Source: Methanobrevibacter sp. (GTDB taxonomy: Archaea > Methanobacteriota > Methanobacteria > Methanobacteriales > Methanobacteriaceae). Taken from it: 64,000 nt of DNA. The DNA is taken from positions 1 to 64,000 of the forward strand of contig JAGCBE010000347.1 of NCBI GenBank assembly GCA_017652345.1, given 5' to 3'. The position numbers and the translations under genes are program-made. Each line of letters opens with the position of its first letter. Within the stretch, counting starts at the first letter, position 1. Below the pieces are notes generated by a model, which ran no database searches, was not told the DNA's origin, and saw nothing but the letters and a program-made list of their open reading frames with translations. This document shows, piece by piece, positions 17,301-24,862 of this stretch.

Positions 17301-18346
17301 CTAATATTATAGACTTTATGAATAAAATAAAAATAAAGAAACCAGCTATGATTTCTTTAATAAAAAGTGGAGCATTTGATAATTGTGAGGATTGCTTTGG
17401 TGTAGGTGATAATGCAGATAAAAAAAGATATGCAAACATGGTATATTATATTTATCAAGCATGCGAACCTAAAAAGAAATTAAATTTACAAAATATGAAT
17501 GGGTTAATTAATAAAAACATGCTTCCCGCATCATTAAGTAAAGAACAAAGTATATATTCTTTTACAAAATATTTACATCAACATAAATGGGTAAATAAAG
17601 AAAATAATAAAGAATATTATGTATTAGTTCCAGATGAAGCATATCAGTTTTATTTAAAAACAGGTAATGCAGATTGGGTAGAAATTGTAGATGGTGTACC
17701 TATTATAGAACAAAAAATATGGAAAAAGAACGTCTATGATTTATATATGGATAATGTTCGTACTTGGTTAAAAGATAACCAAGAAGAAATGTTAGTAGCA
17801 TACAATCAAGTATTATTTGAAGAAACTTGGAATAAATATATTAAAAATAATAGCTTATCAAGTTGGGAAATGGATTCATTATGTTTTTATTATCACGACC
17901 ATGAATTAAAAAATATGGATGAAGAAAAATATGGTGTAGTTAATTTCTTTGATTATCCATCAGAACCAATAGTAGATACATGGTGGAGAGAAAAAATTCC
18001 TATTTATCAACTATATAGAATAGCTGGAACAGTAATTAGTAAAAATGATGTAAGACATAGTGTTGCATTATTAACAAATTATGGTGTTGTTCCTGTAAAA
18101 TTTAATAGAGATATGTATGCAATGTATAAGCGTCAATTAAGTGAAGTTCAACCTGATGGTACAAAGAAAATAACAGAAAAGGGTTGGTTTACAAGAGGAA
18201 CAATGTTAATTATAAATGGATTTAGACGAGATAATCAGTTTGTAGCTAAAAAATATGCAAAAACTGGAGGTCATACAGTTTATAAAATAATTGAAATAAA
18301 CGAACATGGAGAAATTACAATAGAAAATGAAAGAGGAAAAAATTAA
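14387..18346 (+). CDS. dnaE: DNA polymerase III alpha subunit (family C, DnaE type)
   Basis: A 1319-residue replicative polymerase. The N-terminal PHP domain starts with HNHTEYS at about residue 5 and continues with ITDHESLAG. The active site contains GAGRGSSCSG at about 410 and the catalytic acidic motif LPDIDLDL at about 449-456. Another core motif is SRGIHASGV at about 585. The tail has helix-hairpin-helix-like and OB-fold segments (IAGTVISKNDVRHS at about 1208). It extends DNA at the phage fork. There is no 3'-5' exonuclease insert of the PolC type, so proofreading may rely on PHP or a host subunit. The gene overlaps the kinase gene by 20 bases. Confidence 0.95.
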   Translation: MIQRFSPHNHTEYSNIRLLDATNKLENLVKRGIEIGLAGLAITDHESLAGSVKICKLQEKYPDFKIAIGNEIYLTDTREKNQKYYHFILIAKDAEGHRQLRELSSLAWVNGYMDRGLMRVPTLKEDLERVVRANPGHLIATTACIGGELSQNILKIHDAKKTGDKDAELISTKNISNFVNWCTDVFDDDFYLEIAPGASKEQILVNQKIMEFAVHTGIGIVLGDDAHYLKKEDRFVHKAYLNSTDGEREVDTFYQYAYLHGEEDCIEDLTPSFEGSTEEIYKALCGWSMDMFNKIETYSLLHNQTIPSVEVKDYEKITPIQANWYNETTIKYPTLTTMFQSDDKYDRYWVNQCVDKLRSLKKDNDEYLSRLEEEADVKKTISEKLGTNIFKYPIVLQHYIDMMWDCGSLVGAGRGSSCSGLNHYLLGVTQLDPIKWNLPFFRYINKERIELPDIDLDLCPSKRPLIMRKIKNERGQKFDTNMAPELRSELGATFVTTFGTETAKSAIQTACRGYRSEEYPDGIDTDIGTYLASLVPVERGFNWTVEEMVNGNPDKGRQPIALFNTEVEKYPGLLEIILGIEGLIKSRGIHASGVIMFDEDPFEFGCFMKAPNGEVVTQYDLHDCEAAGMTKYDFLLTSVQDMLMQTIQFLQDDNELPQDWTLREIYDEYLHPEVLDIKDIRTWDNIKKGKVLACFQFDSDIGSQGIKKVQPNDILELSNTNGLIRLMAPDGEENPMDKYVRFKANPGSWDMEMNHYGLTQEEQNAFRKYLKVSFGVGISQEQLMKSLMDPDICGFGLGDANAARKIIGKKQMSKIPDLRAKIKECAKSDAVGRYVWDAVARPQLGYSFSDIHALAYSFIGYQTAYIATKWNPIYWDTAVLVVNSGSLEENEIYDDDIDEVDVKEKNTDYAKIARAIGEIIDHHIKLSLIDINKSDYGFKPDVENNQILYGLKALSGVNAEMITQIKENRPYANIIDFMNKIKIKKPAMISLIKSGAFDNCEDCFGVGDNADKKRYANMVYYIYQACEPKKKLNLQNMNGLINKNMLPASLSKEQSIYSFTKYLHQHKWVNKENNKEYYVLVPDEAYQFYLKTGNADWVEIVDGVPIIEQKIWKKNVYDLYMDNVRTWLKDNQEEMLVAYNQVLFEETWNKYIKNNSLSSWEMDSLCFYYHDHELKNMDEEKYGVVNFFDYPSEPIVDTWWREKIPIYQLYRIAGTVISKNDVRHSVALLTNYGVVPVKFNRDMYAMYKRQLSEVQPDGTKKITEKGWFTRGTMLIINGFRRDNQFVAKKYAKTGGHTVYKIIEINEHGEITIENERGKN

Positions 18347-18905
18347 AATACTAGGTTTTGTTGGACCAAGCGGGTGCGGGAAGGACACCGCCGCCCGCTG
18401 GCTATCAAATGAAAGTCCTAATATATTTCATTATGTAAAACTTTGCACCACCCGTCCCCAAAGAAACAGTGAAGATAATGGTTATTTGTTTTTAAATTCT
18501 GAAGATTTTTTAAAACAAGTTTTAAATGGTAGTATGTTAACTGCTCAAGAGTTTAGAGGGTGGTATTATGGGCTAAATAATAATGGTTTAAATACAAATA
18601 AAATTAATATTTTACCAATGAATAATGAAATGGTAAAACAAATGATTGAAGAAAATAATCAAAAATATGATTTAAAAATAGTATATATTCATACTTTTGA
18701 TAAAGACAGATTATTACATATTTTAACAAGAGAAAAAGCTCCTGATTGTAAAGAAATCTGTAGACGGTTTTTATCCGATGTTACAGATTATCAAACAAAT
18801 GATGAATTAATTTCTAACTGCTCACACGTGATAGAGAATAAATATGATAAAAATTTTTATATAGATTGTGCATGGGCGGCAAGCGCTTGCTTTGAGGGTG
18901 ATTAG
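18327..18905 (+). CDS. deoxynucleoside monophosphate kinase (guanylate kinase-like)
   Basis: A 192-residue P-loop kinase. Walker A is GPSGCGKD at about residues 10-17, and the segment CTTRPQRNSEDNGYLF at about 41-56 is the nucleotide monophosphate-binding region of guanylate kinase-like enzymes. A lid arginine region follows (HILTREKAPD). It would phosphorylate dNMPs for the phage dNTP pool and lies between polymerase and ribonucleotide reductase genes. The ATG at 18327 overlaps the polymerase end. Confidence 0.85.
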   Translation: MKEEKIKILGFVGPSGCGKDTAARWLSNESPNIFHYVKLCTTRPQRNSEDNGYLFLNSEDFLKQVLNGSMLTAQEFRGWYYGLNNNGLNTNKINILPMNNEMVKQMIEENNQKYDLKIVYIHTFDKDRLLHILTREKAPDCKEICRRFLSDVTDYQTNDELISNCSHVIENKYDKNFYIDCAWAASACFEGD

Positions 18906-18974
18906 GGCAAAATCGTTTAATTTTATCAACACTAATTTTATATATATTATCTCATTAAGAAAGGACTAGATGAA

Positions 18975-19196
18975 ATGGAAAAAATAATTTTATATTCAAC
19001 AAATTGCCCTAAGTGTAAGGTAATATGTAAAAAACTTCAACAAAAGGGTTTAGAATTTACAGAAATAGATTGTAAAGCTGATACCACTTATATTGAAGTG
19101 TTAAGTGGAAAAGGCTTTAAAGGAATGCCTGTTCTCCAAATAGGGAATGAGTATTTTGACTTTTCAAAAGCTAATAAATGGATTGGAGAACAATAA
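18975..19196 (+). CDS. glutaredoxin-like thiol redox protein
   Basis: A 73-residue thioredoxin-fold protein with the active-site motif NCPKCK at residues 10-15 and the cis-proline region GMPVLQIG at about 51-58. The length is that of NrdH/glutaredoxin electron donors. It lies directly before the class III ribonucleotide reductase, with ATG of nrdD adjacent to its stop. Class III enzymes usually take electrons from formate, but several use a glutaredoxin/NrdH system. The adjacency suggests this phage enzyme may be of the redoxin-dependent type. Confidence 0.85.
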   Translation: MEKIILYSTNCPKCKVICKKLQQKGLEFTEIDCKADTTYIEVLSGKGFKGMPVLQIGNEYFDFSKANKWIGEQ

Positions 19197-21167
19197 ATGG
19201 AAATAAACGTAAGATTAGATAAGAATTTTGTTACTCAATATAATAAACATCAAGCTGAATTTGGTACTGAAATTGCTAGATTAAATGGCTTTGATGATGG
19301 TCAAATGTCATACACAGATTTTATAGATAATTTCGTAGATGAAAAAACTGTTGCAGATGCAAGTATTGATGGTAATAGTAATGTTAAAAATAAAGATATG
19401 AGAACTTTATTATCAGAAATGCCTAAATCACATAGAAAATTATTATCTTTCCGCAAAATTTACTATGATTATCAAAAGAAATATGGATTTAAAGCAGCTA
19501 ATGAATGGCTTCGTATGGAGTGGATAGGTCAGTTATATATGCATGATGGTGATACTGCTTCATTTAAGCATTACTGTTTTGCATATGATTTAAAAGATTT
19601 AGCAGAAAAAGGATTATACTTTGATGGTCGCAAGTCAGAACCAGCAGAGCATCTTATTACTTTTGTTGATTTTGTAAAAGAGTTTATTAGTTATGCAAGT
19701 AATCTTTCATCTGGTGCAGTTGGACTCCCTAATCTTATTCCTTATATGTTTTACTTTTGGAAAAAAGATTGCACATCTCATTATCTTGGTATGAACGATG
19801 AAAAAACTTATAAATATTATGCAAAACAAAATTTCCAAAGATTTATATATGCAGTTAATCAACCTTATGTGAGAGATGGACAGCAGTCCGCATTTACAAA
19901 TACGTCAGTTTTTGATAGACCATACTTTGAAGCTCTCTTTGGTGGAAGTGAGTTTCCTGATGGTACTTTTATGATAGATTATGAAGAAGAAATAATTCAA
20001 TTTCAAAAGTGGTATATGGAAGTAATGTCTGATATTAGAAGTAAAAATATGTTTACTTTTCCAGTATCAACTATATCATTACTTCGTAAAGAAGGTAATT
20101 ATGATTTAGATAGTCTTGATGGGTTTGAAGATCCTAAGTTTGCAGAATGGGCAATTAAACATAATATGAAATGGTCTGACAGTAATATATTCCAAGATAC
20201 TTCTGTTAATAGTTTAAGTAATTGTTGCCGATTAAAAAGTGATATAAGAGATTTAGGTTATTTTAATAGTATAGGTGGAACAGCTCTTAAAGTTGGTTCA
20301 GTTAAAGTATCTACTATTAACCTTGCGCGATTAGCTTTAGATTGCGCGAATGAAGATGAATACCTTGAAGAACTTCGTTACCGCACTTTAGTCAACGTCC
20401 GCGCATTAGACGTAGTTAGAAATATAATTAGAAGAGATGTAGAAAAAGGACTTTTACCTAATTTTAGTTATGGTTTAGTAGATTTTGAACATCTTTACAA
20501 TACAATAGGTTTCATAGGTGTATATGAAACAATGAAAAAGTTTGGTTATACAAAAGAAGATGAATTTGGTAATGTTTATTATACGGATGAAGCAGCTACT
20601 TTTGGAGAAAAAATATTTAAAACTATGCGTGAAGTAGCTGATGATTTTATTAAAACTGAACAAGTTGATTATATGATTAATACAGAACAAATTCCAGGTG
20701 AATCAGCTGCCGCAAAATTAATGAAAAAAGATAAATTCTTTTATCCTGATGCAGAAATATATGATCTTCCTTTATATGGCAATCAATTTATTCCTCTTGG
20801 AATTACAACAACTTTACAAGAGAGAGTTAGAATACAAGCTATGTTTGATGGTTTCTGTAATGGTGGAAGTATTCTTCATGCAAATATAGATGCACCTTTT
20901 GATAGCTTTGAAAAAGCTCTTAAAATGACAAATTATATTGCTCAACAAGGTGTTACATATTTTGCCTTTAATACAAAAATACAGGCATGCGAAGATAATC
21001 ATGCTTTTTATGGAACTACTTGCCCTACTTGTGGTAAGCCTATTGCTACAGAATATACTCGTATTGTTGGATTCTATACTCCAGTTAAGACATGGAGTAA
21101 AGAAAGAACAAAAGAATATGGTATGAGAAGATGGGAAGGAATTAATAAAACTGCGGAGGCTATATGA
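19197..21167 (+). CDS. nrdD: anaerobic (class III) ribonucleoside triphosphate reductase
   Basis: A 656-residue glycyl-radical reductase making dNTPs without oxygen. The thiyl-site region is NSLSNCCRL at about residue 338. The C-terminal metal site has a Cys and a His (ACEDNHAF) and CPTCG at about 612-616, and the glycyl-radical loop RIVGFY is at about 621-626. The first half of the zinc site is C-x3-H instead of CxxC. There is no N-terminal ATP-cone of the usual length, suggesting simplified allosteric control. It is flanked by a glutaredoxin upstream and an NrdG-like activase that overlaps its stop. Confidence 0.9.
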   Translation: MEINVRLDKNFVTQYNKHQAEFGTEIARLNGFDDGQMSYTDFIDNFVDEKTVADASIDGNSNVKNKDMRTLLSEMPKSHRKLLSFRKIYYDYQKKYGFKAANEWLRMEWIGQLYMHDGDTASFKHYCFAYDLKDLAEKGLYFDGRKSEPAEHLITFVDFVKEFISYASNLSSGAVGLPNLIPYMFYFWKKDCTSHYLGMNDEKTYKYYAKQNFQRFIYAVNQPYVRDGQQSAFTNTSVFDRPYFEALFGGSEFPDGTFMIDYEEEIIQFQKWYMEVMSDIRSKNMFTFPVSTISLLRKEGNYDLDSLDGFEDPKFAEWAIKHNMKWSDSNIFQDTSVNSLSNCCRLKSDIRDLGYFNSIGGTALKVGSVKVSTINLARLALDCANEDEYLEELRYRTLVNVRALDVVRNIIRRDVEKGLLPNFSYGLVDFEHLYNTIGFIGVYETMKKFGYTKEDEFGNVYYTDEAATFGEKIFKTMREVADDFIKTEQVDYMINTEQIPGESAAAKLMKKDKFFYPDAEIYDLPLYGNQFIPLGITTTLQERVRIQAMFDGFCNGGSILHANIDAPFDSFEKALKMTNYIAQQGVTYFAFNTKIQACEDNHAFYGTTCPTCGKPIATEYTRIVGFYTPVKTWSKERTKEYGMRRWEGINKTAEAI

Positions 21168-21640
21168 CTTTAAAAGGAATAATAGACACTGATACTATTA
21201 ATTATAAAAAAATATCTATGGTTCTTGAATTTCCTTTATGTAATACTTTTAAATGTGATAGAGAGTGCGGGAAGCAGGTTTGTCAGAATAACACCCTTGC
21301 TTCCGCACCAGATATAAAAATAGATATAGAGGATATAATTACTCGATATTTAAGTAATCCACTTACAGAAAGTATTGTATGTCAAGGATTAGAACCTTTT
21401 GATTCTTTAGGAGATTTATTAAGATTTATAGATGCTTTTAGAGAAAAAAGTAATGATGATATAGTAATTTATACTGGATACACAGAAGAAGAAATTTATC
21501 CTTATTTAGAATTCTTTAAAAGATATAAAAATATTATTATTAAATTTGGTAGGTTTATACCTGATGAAGAATCTCACTTAGATAAAGTTTTAGGTGTAAA
21601 ACTTGCTTCTTTTAATCAGTATGCAAAAAAGATTAGTTAA
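21164..21640 (+). CDS. nrdG: NrdG-like radical-SAM activase of NrdD
   Basis: A 158-residue protein overlapping the end of nrdD by four bases. The cluster region has four cysteines spaced C-x4-C-x3-C-x4-C (LCNTFKCDRECGKQVC), not the canonical C-x3-C-x2-C of radical-SAM enzymes. The phrase VCQGLEPFDSL stands where NrdG has its GGEP SAM-binding motif, and the C-terminal strand IIIKFGRF is also NrdG-like. It is expected to generate the glycyl radical on NrdD. Which three cysteines bind the 4Fe-4S cluster is open. Confidence 0.75.
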   Translation: MTLKGIIDTDTINYKKISMVLEFPLCNTFKCDRECGKQVCQNNTLASAPDIKIDIEDIITRYLSNPLTESIVCQGLEPFDSLGDLLRFIDAFREKSNDDIVIYTGYTEEEIYPYLEFFKRYKNIIIKFGRFIPDEESHLDKVLGVKLASFNQYAKKIS

Positions 21641-21651
21641 AGGAGATAAAG

Positions 21652-22041
21652 ATGGAACAGAAATATGATGTAGACTTAGGGGCAACTGTTTATGACGCAA
21701 ACAAGCAGTTAGTGAAACAAACTGAAAAACCTTTGACTCATCCTGAGTTAGCTAATAAGCAATTATTATTAGAAGGTTTTTTTGAAAATATAAAGAAGTA
21801 TGCTATGCTGTTATGTCATGAACAACGCGACTACACAGTATTTAACTTAGATGAAAAAAGTGTAACCTCTCCATTTACAGCTGCAAAAGAAGCTATTGCA
21901 TGTTGCATTAATAGAGGTTCAGTTTTATCAATAGAAAAAACAGAAGATAACATAGCTTTTGAAATATGGATTAGTATTGATGATGAGCCATTTTGTTATT
22001 ATTTATTTCCATATGATGAGGCTGTTATTGAATGTTCGTAA
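21652..22041 (+). CDS. hypothetical protein
   Basis: A 129-residue soluble protein with mixed alpha/beta character, behind AAGGAG. It has four cysteines but no clear metal-site spacing. It sits in the nucleotide-metabolism operon between the NrdG-like gene and dUTPase. Unrecognised. Confidence 0.65.
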   Translation: MEQKYDVDLGATVYDANKQLVKQTEKPLTHPELANKQLLLEGFFENIKKYAMLLCHEQRDYTVFNLDEKSVTSPFTAAKEAIACCINRGSVLSIEKTEDNIAFEIWISIDDEPFCYYLFPYDEAVIECS

Positions 22042-22053
22042 GGAGGGGTAATA

Positions 22054-22323
22054 ATGCTTTTAGCAACATATATAAGACCTTTTGATGCAAAACAAAAGAT
22101 ATATGTATTAGACAACAAGAAAAATACAGAAGAAATAGTCTTAACAGACTTAGGTAATTATGCAAAAACAATTATGGAACTTACACTTGAATATGATGTA
22201 GATGAAATTGAACTTCATGGAAATGAAGATATATGTAGAAATGTTAAAGAAGAAGTTCTTAGAGAAGAATTTGCAAAATATAATAATAATGAATTAAAAA
22301 TTACTTTAAAAGGAGCAGAATAA
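22054..22323 (+). CDS. small hypothetical protein
   Basis: An 89-residue acidic protein with an alternating strand-helix pattern, started behind AAGGAGGGG. Similar small proteins with a IELHGN-type strand near the end of a helix are frequent in Firmicutes phages, but I know no function. It is followed one base later by the next gene. Confidence 0.65.
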   Translation: MLLATYIRPFDAKQKIYVLDNKKNTEEIVLTDLGNYAKTIMELTLEYDVDEIELHGNEDICRNVKEEVLREEFAKYNNNELKITLKGAE

Positions 22324-22324
22324 T

Positions 22325-22564
22325 ATGAGATATTTAATTTCGGTAACTGAAACATATAGAGTTGATAGTGAAGATCAAGTTAAAGAAATGATTGAAGAAG
22401 CTAAAACAGATAATAGATTTCTTCTTTTAAAATATACTTCTCAATACAAAGAGAGAAAAGCAAAAGGTGAAGTAGTTGATTCTTGGTATAAAGTAACTTT
22501 TACTAAAGGTTTTACCGAAGAAAAAGAACCTGAAGCAACAGCAACTATAAAATATGAGGTGTAA
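22325..22564 (+). CDS. small hypothetical protein
   Basis: A 79-residue protein: a strand, an acidic helix (EDQVKEMIEEAK), a basic region and a strand containing WYKVTFTKGF. Behind AAGGAG, in the same operon as dUTPase, whose start follows its stop by one base. Unrecognised. Confidence 0.65.
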   Translation: MRYLISVTETYRVDSEDQVKEMIEEAKTDNRFLLLKYTSQYKERKAKGEVVDSWYKVTFTKGFTEEKEPEATATIKYEV

Positions 22565-22565
22565 T

Positions 22566-23024
22566 ATGGAATATAAAAAATTATATGAAACAGCTATTAC
22601 TCCAACACGTGGAAGTAAATATGCTGCGGGATTTGATTTATATGCTTGTGGATATGAGAATCAAATGTGTAATGCAGAAGATTGGGAAGTTTTTGTTCAT
22701 GCGGGAGATACAATTAAAATAAACACAGGTATATCAGTAGCTATTCCAGAAAATTACTTTGGTGGAATATATGCGCGAAGTGGCCTTGCGTGTAAACAAG
22801 GGTTGGCTCCTGCAAATAAAGTCGGTGTGATTGATTCTGATTATAGAGGGGAGTTAATTGTTTGTTTATTTAATCAAGCTAACCTTCCTAGAAAAATTAA
22901 AAAAGGTGATAGAATTGCACAACTTGTAATTCAGCCTTATATAGCAGTAGATTGGGAAGAAGTAGACGAGTTAGACGATACAAAGAGAGGAGAGGGCGGT
23001 TTTGGAAGTACAGGAACTAATTAA
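22566..23024 (+). CDS. dut: dUTPase
   Basis: A 152-residue trimeric-type dUTP diphosphatase with all five motifs in order: AGFDLYA, ARSGLA, GVIDSDYRGEL, GDRIAQLVI and the C-terminal GEGGFGSTG. It converts dUTP to dUMP, keeping uracil out of DNA and feeding thymidylate synthesis. An upstream ATG at 22554 is in frame, but 22566 is correctly spaced behind GAGGTG. An extended loop between motifs 1 and 2 (NAEDWEVFVHAGD) is slightly longer than in bacterial enzymes. The next gene starts inside its 3' end. Confidence 0.95.
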   Translation: MEYKKLYETAITPTRGSKYAAGFDLYACGYENQMCNAEDWEVFVHAGDTIKINTGISVAIPENYFGGIYARSGLACKQGLAPANKVGVIDSDYRGELIVCLFNQANLPRKIKKGDRIAQLVIQPYIAVDWEEVDELDDTKRGEGGFGSTGTN

Positions 23025-24123
23025 AACAGGAGAGCCTTCAATAAAATTAGACCATAGACCTTATTTTTCAATAATCATTCCTTGTTATAACTCTGGAAAA
23101 ACCATAACTAACTTATTACAGTCTATTATAGAACAACATATGTCTGATGATTTAGAAGTAATCTTGTCTGATGATAAATCAACAGAACCATATTTTGATA
23201 AAGTAAAACCATTTTTAGATAAATTATCTATTAAAATAACTGAAACTGAATATAATTTTGCACCAGGTAATACGCGCGAAGCAGGAACTAAACTTGCAGA
23301 AGGTGAATGGTTATGTTTTGCAGACCATGATGATGAATTTATTCCAGATACTTTAAAAAAGATTAAAGCTACTATTCTTAAATATGGAGAAAAATATTGT
23401 GCGGTTGCTAATTTCTTAGAGGTTAATCCAGACACTAAACAAGTTCTATCAGAAATGAAAAGAACACGTAATTGGAATCATGCAAAGTTTTATAATTTGG
23501 ATAATTTATGGAAAAAATATAATATTCATTTTAAGAAAGACTTGCTTACGCATGAAGATATTTATATATCATCTAGGGTAAACTGTGCATTAAAAGACGC
23601 AAATAATGACAACCCGCTTTATATAGATTGCTTTTGCTATATGTGGATGTCAAGACCTACCACGGTATCGAGAGAAAAATATGGAGATTATAGTTTTCTT
23701 GAAACTTTCTTTCATGACTATCTTGAGTCAACCGGGTACGCTTACCTTGATGCTTATCAAAATGGTGAAATACCTATTTATTATGCCACAGATGCAGCTA
23801 TTGGAGTTTTAATATTAAGTTATTTTTATTCTGAAAGTTTTATATTCTCAGACCCTATTAATTATAAGAGAGAAAACTTTGAATACTTAAAAGACTATTT
23901 AATTTATTGTAAAGAAGTTCTTGGTATAACTAATGATTATATATGGAATTATGCGGCAACTGATCATGCTGAATTTTATGAAAAGAACAGAAATCAAGCA
24001 GCTATATCAGTTGGACATTTTATTCCTTCAAAAACATTTAGTCAATGGTTAGACTATTTACATCATGATATTAAACCTAGACACGCAATGTCCGACGTAA
24101 TGTGGAAAGATTATAAAAATTAA
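23002..24123 (+). CDS. family 2 glycosyltransferase
   Basis: A 373-residue GT-A enzyme. The N-terminal nucleotide-sugar motif is FSIIIPCYNSGKT at about residues 22-34, the acidic strand VILSDD at about 53-58 and the DxD-type metal motif FADHDDE at about 106-112. The C-terminal half is helical and aromatic. No ATG precedes the domain; the start is taken as TTG 23002, nine bases after AGGAG (22988-22992), inside the end of dUTPase. It could glycosylate modified phage DNA bases, a protein or a host surface polymer. No base-hydroxymethylating enzyme is recognised in this window, so the substrate is open. It ends the operon before a strong terminator. Confidence 0.8.
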   Translation: MEVQELIKTGEPSIKLDHRPYFSIIIPCYNSGKTITNLLQSIIEQHMSDDLEVILSDDKSTEPYFDKVKPFLDKLSIKITETEYNFAPGNTREAGTKLAEGEWLCFADHDDEFIPDTLKKIKATILKYGEKYCAVANFLEVNPDTKQVLSEMKRTRNWNHAKFYNLDNLWKKYNIHFKKDLLTHEDIYISSRVNCALKDANNDNPLYIDCFCYMWMSRPTTVSREKYGDYSFLETFFHDYLESTGYAYLDAYQNGEIPIYYATDAAIGVLILSYFYSESFIFSDPINYKRENFEYLKDYLIYCKEVLGITNDYIWNYAATDHAEFYEKNRNQAAISVGHFIPSKTFSQWLDYLHHDIKPRHAMSDVMWKDYKN

Positions 24124-24130
24124 AAATAAA

Positions 24131-24155
24131 GCCAGCGGAAGCTGGCTTTTTTTAT
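24131..24155 (+). terminator. strong intrinsic terminator
   Basis: GCCAGC (24131-24136) and GCTGGC (24141-24146) with a GGAA tetraloop, followed by a run of T with one interruption. It ends the polymerase-to-glycosyltransferase transcript. Confidence 0.95.
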
Positions 24156-24221
24156 TTTGTACTGTTAATTATTTATTAACTTTTAAAGCAAAAATAATTA
24201 AAATGAATATTTTATCGTAGG

Positions 24222-24281
24222 TTTGTAAAATCGTCTACAAAATCGCTCGCGCTTGACAATATAAAAAATTTTTGATATACT
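24222..24281 (+). promoter_or_regulatory. promoter with upstream operator-like dyad
   Basis: TTGACA at 24253-24258 and TATACT at 24276-24281 with 17 bp spacing and extended -10 (TGATATACT). A dyad TTTGTA (24222-24227) and TACAAA (24236-24241) lies just upstream and may bind a regulator. It drives the RuvC-like gene. Confidence 0.75.
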
Positions 24282-24306
24282 TTATATATAATAGGGAGGT
24301 AATTTA

Positions 24307-24819
24307 ATGATTACAATAGCGATAGATGCTTCAACTAAAAGTACTGGCGTTGCAGTATTTAAAGATAAAGAATTAATTCAGACAGAAAATTTTATTAATT
24401 CAAACAAAAGCGTATTAAAAAGAATTAAATATATGACAGACAATATAGAAAAACTATATCTTCAACAAGAAGATAAAGTTCAAGTAATAATGGAACAAGT
24501 TATTCCAGATAATTTAAATGATGCAAAATGGACTCGTAACCAAGCTACATTTAAAGCTTTATTTTATCTTCAAGCAGCAATAGTATTAATGTTTGACCAT
24601 TATGATATAGAAGTAGAGTTAATTGGTGCAAGCACTTGGCGTAAATGGTGCGGGATCAAACAAGGTGGCGCAAATAGAGAAACATTAAAGTTTAGAGATA
24701 TGGAATTTGCTAAATCTCATTATGGCGACGTTCCAAACGATGATGTAGCTGATGCGATCTGTATTGGACATGGTAAAATCAATCATGAACCGACCCCCGC
24801 AGCTTTTAATTGGGAATAA
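24307..24819 (+). CDS. ruvC: RuvC-like Holliday junction resolvase
   Basis: A 170-residue RNase H-fold nuclease with the four acidic catalytic positions: Asp7 in AIDAST, Glu63 in VIMEQV, and the pair around Asp146/Asp149 in NDDVADAICIG. It resolves branched DNA before packaging, a usual partner of terminase. AGGGAGGT gives a strong ribosome binding site. The protein ends in AAFNWE, close to the FNW ending of the candidate ssDNA-binding protein. It is the last rightward gene before the convergent virion operon. Confidence 0.9.
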   Translation: MITIAIDASTKSTGVAVFKDKELIQTENFINSNKSVLKRIKYMTDNIEKLYLQQEDKVQVIMEQVIPDNLNDAKWTRNQATFKALFYLQAAIVLMFDHYDIEVELIGASTWRKWCGIKQGGANRETLKFRDMEFAKSHYGDVPNDDVADAICIGHGKINHEPTPAAFNWE

Positions 24820-24862
24820 AAAAGAGGGAGATGCTTAATTGCATCTCCCTTAAATTTTTTCA
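24820..24862. terminator. bidirectional terminator between convergent operons
   Basis: GGGAGATGC (24826-24834) and GCATCTCCC (24841-24849) form a nine-bp stem. It is flanked by AAAAAAG on the left and AAATTTTTT on the right, so it can stop both the rightward RuvC transcript and the leftward virion transcript. Confidence 0.9.
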
